From NCBI GenBank assembly GCA_964560875.1, contig CAZLMW010000053.1, positions 1-52,649 of the forward strand: a DNA stretch of 52,649 nt. The letters are read 5' to 3'. This stretch comes from CAZLMW01 sp964560875. GTDB lineage: Bacteria > Myxococcota_A > UBA9042. The notes under the pieces are model-generated. The model had not been told where the DNA came from and searched no databases. It saw only the letters and a program-made list of their open reading frames with translations. This document shows positions 46,701-52,649 of this stretch, piece after piece. A program made the position numbers and the translations under genes. Every line of letters begins with the position of its first letter. Position 1 is the stretch's first letter.

Positions 46701-47315
46701 CGCGCCGTTGTTGCAGACGTCGCCTGTCGTGCACAGGTCGTTGTCATCGCACGGGATGTTGATGTTGACCGGCGTGCAGCCCTGCGAGCCGTTGACCGCG
46801 AGCTTGGGGTCGCAGACATCATCGGTGCATGGGTTGCCGTCGTCGCAGAAGGTCTCGTCGGTCTTGCCGTCGCAGTCGTTGTCTTCGCCGTCGCAGATTT
46901 CCTTGGCGGGAACGCAGGTCGGTTTGGCCGACGGCACGCACACGAAGATCGCCTTGTCGGCGGTGCTGAAGTTCTTGCACTCCCAGTCGTCGGGGCACTT
47001 GTCGCCGCATGGCTTGCCGCAGACCTTGTTGCCGTCAGGGCCTTCGATGCAGACGCCCGATTCGCAATCGCTGTCTTTGTTGCACGGGCAATCGTCGGTC
47101 GCCTTGCAGATCGACCCTGTTGCGCCTCCGCCCGAGCTGCCAGCGGACGACGACACGCTTCCGCCGTCTGGGTCATCGCTGCAACCGGTCGTGGCGCCCA
47201 TCGCGACGGCCAAAGCGATGATGCAGAACCATTGACCGAGCCGCATCAGGCGACCGCCGGTGACGAAACCGCCAGCGGCTTGGGGGCAAACTAGCGTAGC
47301 AAGCACGTTGATCAT
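40788..47315 (-). CDS. Giant Cys-rich repeat lipoprotein (2175 aa)
   Basis: The ATG at 47315 has GGAG 5 nt upstream; an inner ATG at 47246 would give a shorter, more typical signal peptide. The lipobox is GATTGC. After a Ser/Gly linker comes a MopE-like motif (GEDNDCDGKTDE), then about 62 Cys-rich repeats. Two types alternate: C-D-G-N-x-C-T-x-G-D-x-C-x-x-G-x-C and C-D-D-G-N-x-C-T-x-D-x-C-D-x-x-x-G-x-C. Two jelly-roll-like domains (residues about 1355-1510 and 1617-1785; WIW...FxREF, ADDKFECTLNGK and NPAGILW) interrupt the array. Exported, possibly metal-binding and disulfide-rich; function unknown. Confidence 0.9.
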   Translation of the reverse strand: MINVLATLVCPQAAGGFVTGGRLMRLGQWFCIIALAVAMGATTGCSDDPDGGSVSSSAGSSGGGATGSICKATDDCPCNKDSDCESGVCIEGPDGNKVCGKPCGDKCPDDWECKNFSTADKAIFVCVPSAKPTCVPAKEICDGEDNDCDGKTDETFCDDGNPCTDDVCDPKLAVNGSQGCTPVNINIPCDDNDLCTTGDVCNNGACQKGTTKACDDGSPCTKDSCDQATGGCVNEKQKGPCTDGTVCTKDDECDEGKCVPGKKLDCDDGNPCTDDACDPIAGCTNSNNAQPCEDGDLCTPGDACKNGKCKSADPVDCDDGDPCTKNFCDPALVSDLSKGCTLTWVVDVCDDGDGCTAGDFCHGGKCKSGAKKHCDDGKVCTVDTCNESGDCQHNINPGDLSCDDGDACTANDKCTHDGKCKGAKTDCDDSEPCTVDACDKHTGKCVFANNSGATCEDGNKCTLGDACVGGKCLSGKKKLCDDSLACTTDSCDAKSGQCLFVNNTAPCDDANPCTDKDTCADGKCVGIPHAATACSDGNGCTVDSCDPASGKCAHKDTPAGVLCQDADKCTQGDECAKGVCKSGPPLYCDDNNPCTDDSCDPVSGKCAHKNNAASCDDGNKCTATDTCTAGKCVGGKNACECTKDADCASKEDGNLCNGTLFCEKGVNKCSVNSSTIAVCDKSKDTACAKFSCAPKNGVCEATPTKDGIPCDADGSVCTNGDSCHKGVCKPGNNVKCDDFNPCTDDKCDKDKGCSNTNNTAGCFDGDHCTVNDFCVAGACKSGKPVTKCKDSDPCTADKCNPVTGNCQFSPVSGPACTDSNACTTGDVCVGGGCQPTGTKPPCSDGNPCTIDACDKKTGKCIAKPGFDGLGCDDGNQCSNGDYCLSGKCQPGAVQGCFDGGACKTGKCNVATGKCDYTPTNENGKCNDGNACTLEDICKVGQCVPKDNKPCDDKNVCTADVCNKTTGQCEYTPGTDGLSCNDGDKCSTGDACAKGKCVAKTFTKCDDGNLCTADTCNKATGKCAYKAMPVLPYKPCDDNNKCTRDWWYAKHTGKVGDVCRNGKCFGNKISCSDGNVCTLDSCNAKKGCQHKFRGPIPCNDGNACTTGDSCKTGKCRGAGSKSCNDGNACTTDTCNSKTGCKFTFNKAGCNDGNVCTLTDRCSGGKCTGFNPLNCNDGYQCTKDSCHPSKGCQNVNDDTLACSDNEPCTTGDSCSKGKCQAGKPTVCNDNNECTTDKCEGSVGCKYTDVGDKPCNDNNVCTNPDACKNGKCHSTGLNKCDDGNECTTDSCHPQTGCQNVNFNGTCTDGDACTKGDHCVAGKCKVDGPLSCDDKNVCTTDSCDKKDGCKQVVAQGTSDAKLNLTSDVQTKTYTKTKVFGGKTVPEDIEHAVPADTSHGKWNSKLAGSLWIWRTKTPKDTTADTTVRFLREFKIPTGSTAIKATLKVAADDKFECTLNGKKVSSGSTPDFIYSKDIGSDVVVGDNVLDCAVTNKGKSGTDAKTNPAGILWGLDLDFKLAKITCDDNNKCTALDICELGQCTGSNGLNCNDGNSCTVDKCDAANGCTHTASGGSKCDDGNACTLDDACNGTKCESKKVNNCDDGNLCTDDSCKPIGGCSNDAKKFGAKQKKSYKSSTSTKVTTQKTVGTSGLPVPINLKNAVKFTNGLSTWTSIPGAEWIWHSATLADPTKTETAYFQREFDVPAGVETLRGSLQIAADNAFECFLNGKLVGVSDKNADAYTKATTLNLTAGMKAGTNKLVCAVHNIGKVGDTAKTNAAGLLWRVDLSWFKKGESPACDDGNACTRDDGCIFGFCLGGSPDNCDDDNACTNDACDTKTGCAHVAATNSCNDGSVCTAGDHCSGGKCVGKSQIKCDDGNPCTADNCHKTNGCFGTPMAQGAKCDDDNVCTTDTTCDKGSCKNGKAKTCDDSNPCTTDTCFPLVGCTFKPVDNQKCNDGDSCTEQDICKNGKCLGKKGNSCDDGNNCTADSCTKAGGCTHKAASGAPCSDGNLCTLKDKCQNGVCVSGSSKDCFDTQQCTVDSCDAKTGKCTFSKVSDGECDDGNLCTLNDKCSSGKCKPGPAPGCSDGNTCTTDNCDPSTGKCVHNKTADGTSCDDGNACTLGDRCLDQKCSGSSKDCNDGNECTIDSCKPSNGVCKYSDKTDGNVCQVVGKCKKGACLIK

Positions 47316-47548
47316 GTCAGCTCCGGGGTACGGTGCGGCTTCGACTACACGCTCTTTTCGCGCGTGTTCTGCGGAGCAGGGCGCAAAAAAAGAGCGCACC
47401 GAGGGGCAAGGTAATAGTACCGAGCGCCGCGTTCGGACGAAAGCGCGGTTTCCCGATGCAAAGCCGCAAAGCCCGCATTCCTCGGGATCGTTTGTAAGGA
47501 TTCGGCCGGCAGGCGTGCAGGACTACGCAGCAGTCGTGCGTTCGCCTG

Positions 47549-47899
47549 TCAGCAGATGACGTCGTCGGGATTCAGCAGCAGGTACGCTTCTGCGACCGTC
47601 TTGCCGGTGTCCTCGTGCGTCAAACGCAGGCCGTATTCGTCACCGAAGACGAGCGACGACGTGCCCGCGCCGGAATCTTCGACCAGGACATGGAATACGC
47701 CGAGGTCACGGCCGTCGCTGCCGGGCGATGTAACCAGCCACTCGCCTTCCTCGCCGTCATCCGTCTCGTACACGACGGCGCGCACGCGTTCGGGCGACGA
47801 CTCGGCCTTGTAGCGCAATGACGCCCCATCCGGAATGTCGTCGTGGGGCTCGACGTAGACGTCGACGAAGCTGTTGTCTTCAAAGCTGCTCTTGTACAT
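47549..47899 (-). CDS. Small acidic hypothetical protein
   Basis: A 116-residue protein beginning 10 nt after the stop of the M2 peptidase gene, with GAGG 5 nt before its ATG, so an operon is likely. It is acidic with beta-type alternation (SFVDVYVEPHDDIPDG, then YKAESSPERVRAVVYET and DLGVFHVLVEDSG) and an end with VAEAYLLLNPDDVIC. No signal peptide or known motif. Possibly a small cytoplasmic partner of the operon; function unknown. Confidence 0.6.
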   Translation of the reverse strand: MYKSSFEDNSFVDVYVEPHDDIPDGASLRYKAESSPERVRAVVYETDDGEEGEWLVTSPGSDGRDLGVFHVLVEDSGAGTSSLVFGDEYGLRLTHEDTGKTVAEAYLLLNPDDVIC

Positions 47900-47909
47900 G
47901 TCGCCCTCG

Positions 47910-49840
<1,931 letters not shown>

Positions 49841-49844
<4 letters not shown>

Positions 49845-51370
49845 GGGGAGTCTCCGGCCTTGAGGTTGGCCCAGTGAAGCAGCAGGTCGCGCATCCGATT
49901 AAACTCGATCACCTTGTCCATGAACGTGACATCGGCGAAGCCGCTCAGGCGGTCTTCCATCGCGCTGGCGTCGAGCGTTGAGCAGATGATGACCGGGCCG
50001 ACGTAGCCGCCGTCTCGCAGCCGAGTCAACGTCTCCACGCCGTCGATGCCCGGCATCAGCAGGTCGAGAATCACCGCGTCGGGTGGGTCGCTTGGGTCGT
50101 AGGCGCCGAGCATCGCCTCGCCGCTTTCGTAGGCTTCGTTGTCGCAGCCGGCCCGGGTGCACACCATCTGCACAAGCATGCGAATGGCGGGTTCGTCATC
50201 AACGATCGCGACCACGAAGCGTTCGTGGCGGTCGTCGCTTTGCTCGGGGTCGGGTGTTGGCGCCACGACAAGCTCGACCGAACCGCTCGGACGGCGCCGC
50301 GGGGCAACGTCTTCGAGATCATCGCGGGTGATGACAAAGTCCGTGTCGATGAGCTGCAGGGTGCGAAACCGGTCTCCCGTTCGGCCGCGATGGCGCAGGT
50401 CGACCGACGGCAGCGCGTCCCCGAGGTGCGCTTCGGCCCACGCCTTGGTGACGTTGGGTTGCACCCGGTCCAGTTCGCGGAGCACCGCGCGCATCGAAGA
50501 AGGCCGCTCATCCCGGTTCTTGGCGAGCATGCGGCCGATCAGCGAGTCGAGCTCGCGCGGAATCCAGTCGCATCCTGTCATCGTCGAAGCGTTGGGCGCG
50601 GGCACCAGCACCTGCATCCGCAGCAGCTCGTTGACCGAATCGGGCCGGAACGGATAGCGGCCTGTGAACAGCTCGAATAACAGGATGCCGAAGCTGTAGA
50701 TGTCGGTGCGCGGATCCAGCGGTTTGCCGCGGATCTGCTCGGGGCTCATCGTGTAGGGGGTGCCGGCGACGGACGGCGACCGTTTGCCTTTCTTGCGCGA
50801 GCCGGCGACCTGGTGCAGCACCATTGAGACGCCGAAATCGAGCACGCGAACGGTCCACCCGAACGCCGAGTCTCCATCTTCAGCCAGGAAGATATTCTCC
50901 GGCTTGACGTCGCGATGGATGATGCCTTTTTCGTGGATCGCGGCGAGCGCCCGCCCCGTTTGGCGCGCGACCTGGAGGATCTCAAGGATCGTGAGCTGCG
51001 CGCCCTTGGCGATTCGCTCCGCGAGGTCGACTCCCGTGAGCATCCGCATCGCTGCGTAGTGGCCGACGTTGTCGCAATAGCCTGCGTCGTAAATCTCGAT
51101 GATGTTGGGATGATCGATCTCGGCGATCGCGTCGATCTCGCGTTTGAAACCCTCGATTTGGCCGGAACCCTCGAGCATATCGTCGGCCAGGAGCTTGACG
51201 GCGACCTCGCGGCGCATCAGCTCGTGACGACCGCGATAGACCTCGCCCATGCCGCCGACAGCGATGCGTTCCAACAGCCGATAGCGGCCGTCGAGCAACG
51301 TGCCGGAATGGTCGGTGGGGATGAGGCCAGCAGTGGCCGATTTGGTGGGTTTGTCGGTCGAGCTGGGCAC
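49841..51370 (-). CDS. Ser/Thr protein kinase with C-terminal receiver domain
   Basis: Start GTG at 51370, with GGGAG 6 nt upstream. The 509-residue protein has an Hanks-type kinase domain (VGGMGEVYRG, VAVKLL, HRDVKPEN, LDFGVS, GTPYTMSPEQ) over residues about 25-300. A linker and a receiver domain follow (about 385-505; IVDDEPAIR, ILDLLMPGIDG, ICSTLD, FMDKVI). The receiver keeps its Asp and Lys. It lacks a membrane helix and PASTA domains. The kinase-receiver fusion is common in myxobacteria. ATGA overlap with the M2 peptidase gene makes it the regulator most directly tied to that peptidase. Partner not known. Confidence 0.9.
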
Positions 51371-51531
51371 CTGCGGCTCCCAAGGGGACAACGGATATAA
51401 CAGAAAGGACTGTGCCTTGCAGCCGCGCACAACGCTTCATGGACGCCAACCGCACGCATGGGGCATGGTCTTGCCGCCTGTCCCCTCCGGTCGCAGATCG
51501 CGGCCCTTCGATCCCGATGCTGGAGCTCCCG

Positions 51532-52203
51532 ATGACCGTTCATCTCCGCGCATTCGCGTGCGCCCTCGTGATTTGCCTCCTCGGCGCCATCCCCGCGGCC
51601 AACGCCGGCCCCAAACGCGCTATCAAGAAGCTCGCTGTTCGCCACTTCAGCGTCGAATCGCGCGACGCACGCGTCATCGCGACCGCGTCGTCCCCCGACA
51701 AGAAACGCGCCGCGCTGGTTCGCTTGCAGAACAACGACGTGCCCGTGTGCCACCTGCTGCTCATCAGCGGCAAACGGAAGCTCAAGCTCGACAAGGCGAT
51801 CCGCCTCTCGGTTTGTGCGGCCTACGACAAGGACGCGCGCGCCGCCAAACTCAAGCGTGTGCCGTTGACGACTCATCGCGACGCCTGGCGCGTGTTCGTC
51901 CTCTCAAAGCGCGTGGATGCGATGGCCAAGGGGCTGGAAACGCGCCGTTTTTGGGGCCTCTACACGAACGCGGGCAGCCTTTCGAGCACGGTCTTCGAGC
52001 GCACGTCGACCTCCTTCAAGAGCAAAGCCAACCGCGCCGTGAACCAGGCTGAGATCTGCGACGCGCCGGTGTTTTCTGTGGCCGACGCGCCGACCACGCT
52101 GACGATGAACTGCAAGACCGAGGCGATGTTGGGCGGCTACATCAAGCGCAACACCGCCACGTTCAAGTACGGGTGGATGGGCGGCCGTTTCATCCTGAAA
52201 TAA
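51532..52203 (+). CDS. Exported hypothetical protein (223 aa)
   Basis: The ATG has GGAG 6 nt upstream and opens a signal peptide (ACALVICLLGAIPAANA). The mature part is basic with Cys residues (VCHLLLISGKRKLKL, LSVCAAYDK, EICDAPVF and NCKTEAM) that may form disulfides, and it ends in KYGWMGGRFILK. I recognise no domain. It is divergent from the kinase operon and shares a terminator region with the convergent Cys-rich gene. Confidence 0.7.
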   Translation: MTVHLRAFACALVICLLGAIPAANAGPKRAIKKLAVRHFSVESRDARVIATASSPDKKRAALVRLQNNDVPVCHLLLISGKRKLKLDKAIRLSVCAAYDKDARAAKLKRVPLTTHRDAWRVFVLSKRVDAMAKGLETRRFWGLYTNAGSLSSTVFERTSTSFKSKANRAVNQAEICDAPVFSVADAPTTLTMNCKTEAMLGGYIKRNTATFKYGWMGGRFILK

Positions 52204-52221
52204 GTCGCGCGCAAAAAGACA

Positions 52222-52248
52222 ACGACCCCCGCGCAATGCGGAGGTCGC
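52222..52248 (-). terminator. Rho-independent terminator between convergent genes
   Basis: The stem ACGACCCCCGC (52222-52232) and GCGGAGGTCGT-like arm (52238-52248) pairs with one mismatch around a 5-nt loop. Read on the minus strand it is followed by TCTTTTT (As at 52213-52217), the form of an intrinsic terminator for the gene ending at 52295. It could also help stop the plus-strand gene ending at 52203. Confidence 0.6.
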
Positions 52249-52294
52249 TGTGGTCGGCTGGAGGGGAGTTTCGCCGACGAGTGAGGCCTGTGAC

Positions 52295-52649
52295 TCAGGC
52301 TTTGCAGGGGGCCTTTCCGTCGCTTCCGCCGCTGTTGCCGCTGCCACCGCTGCCGCCGCTGCCCGAATCGCCGTCGTCGTTGGGCGTGTAGTTGCTGCAG
52401 GTGCACGTCGTGGTGCAGGTGCAGTTGTCATCGATGCAGGTGCAGGTCTTGGTGGTCTTGCAACCCTTGGCCGCGCACGGGTTGGTGTTGCCGCAGGTGT
52501 TGGCCGAGTTGCCGTTGCCGCAGGCGGACTTCTTGGTCTGCGAGCCGCACTTGTTGTTGGCGTAGGGGCAGGTGGACTTCTTGTCGGCCGGGCACGTTCC
52601 GTTGCTTCCGCTGCTTCCGTTGCTTCCGTTGCTTCCGTTGCTTCCGTTG
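52295..52649 (-). CDS. Cys-rich protein with NGS repeat, 5' end beyond window
   Basis: The 3' part (about 117 codons) of a minus-strand gene. At the window edge it reads repeated Asn-Gly-Ser units (9-nt repeats such as GGAAGCAAC), then CPADKKSTCPYANNKCG, CGNGNSANTCG, CTCIDDNCTCTTTCTCS and a Gly/Ser/Asp-rich tail (DGDSGSGGSGGSGNSGGS). Alternating CxC pairs suggest metal binding or disulfides. It is likely another exported repeat protein of the type found at 35631 and 40788. The edge lies inside the simple repeat, where assemblies often end. Confidence 0.65.
   Translation of the reverse strand, partial: NGSNGSNGSNGSSGSNGTCPADKKSTCPYANNKCGSQTKKSACGNGNSANTCGNTNPCAAKGCKTTKTCTCIDDNCTCTTTCTCSNYTPNDDGDSGSGGSGGSGNSGGSDGKAPCKA

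Noticed and set aside
40860..46880. CRISPR-like regular repeats
   Set aside because: The regularity comes from coding repeats in one continuous frame, with no spacers of fixed length and no cas genes.
40898..47235. Several long plus-strand frames over the giant repeat gene
   Set aside because: They mirror the Cys-rich repeats on the opposite strand and show only repeated LPSSQ/VVA-type low-complexity sequence.
47350..47397. Hairpin upstream of the giant repeat gene as a terminator
   Set aside because: CGCTCTTTT and AAAAGAGCG-type arms exist, but the T-run lies inside the stem and not after it, so terminator function is not supported.

Overview
The window looks like draft or metagenome-assembled DNA from a high-GC Gram-negative bacterium of the Myxococcota/deltaproteobacterial type. 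The evidence is indirect: about ten predicted lipoproteins with long Ser/Gly- or Asp/Thr-rich linkers, giant Cys-rich tandem-repeat proteins, an FG-GAP repeat protein, a DUF1501-type secreted operon, a kinase-receiver hybrid and ATGA-coupled operons. There is no rRNA, and infA alone does not fix the taxon. A run of 100 Ns (5723-5822) marks a scaffold gap, and the right edge stops inside a 9-nt simple repeat.

Region 1 (1-3660) looks accessory or mobile. It holds a ribbon-helix-helix gene coupled by ATGA to a large gene running off the left edge, a divergent small gene, a GIY-YIG-like (T5orf172-type) protein, a stand-alone winged-helix segment resembling the N-terminus of a AAA+ ATPase without its ATPase core, and a nested palindrome (3608-3653) at the boundary.

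Region 2 (3674-21591) is mostly housekeeping and envelope: a thioredoxin-fold protein, infA, a START-domain protein, a lipoprotein, a TAP-like hydrolase running into an ABC-2 exporter and a GT-C-like membrane protein, two lipoproteins, adenosine deaminase, a ChaC-like cyclotransferase, a receiver-only protein, a PlsB-like acyltransferase coupled to a GpsA-like protein that lacks its expected lysines, an N-formylglutamate amidohydrolase-like protein, and a His-rich polytopic membrane protein.

Region 3 (21592-25763) has a non-coding element bounded by 22-bp inverted repeats, a multi-receiver hybrid histidine kinase with Hpt domain, and a four-helix-bundle (23S intervening-sequence family) gene between inverted GAACCC-rich repeats.

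Region 4 (25865-47315) is dominated by exported proteins: a 1334-aa FG-GAP protein, a divergent four-gene operon (c-heme propeller lipoprotein, DUF1549/DUF1588-like c-heme protein, lipoprotein, DUF1501 protein), a Cys-rich protein with two somatomedin-B-like modules, a LysR/DoxX pair with a palindromic operator, a GST gene lacking its N-terminal half, and a 2175-aa protein of about 62 Cys-rich repeats in an alternating two-type pattern with two jelly-roll insertions.

Region 5 (47549-52649) is an operon of a Ser/Thr kinase-receiver hybrid, an M2 (angiotensin-converting-enzyme family) lipoprotein peptidase and a small acidic protein, then an exported protein and the end of another Cys-rich protein sharing a terminator between them.

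The best candidates for an undescribed system are the secreted c-heme/DUF1501 operon with its divergent FG-GAP partner, and the alternating Cys-rich repeat proteins.
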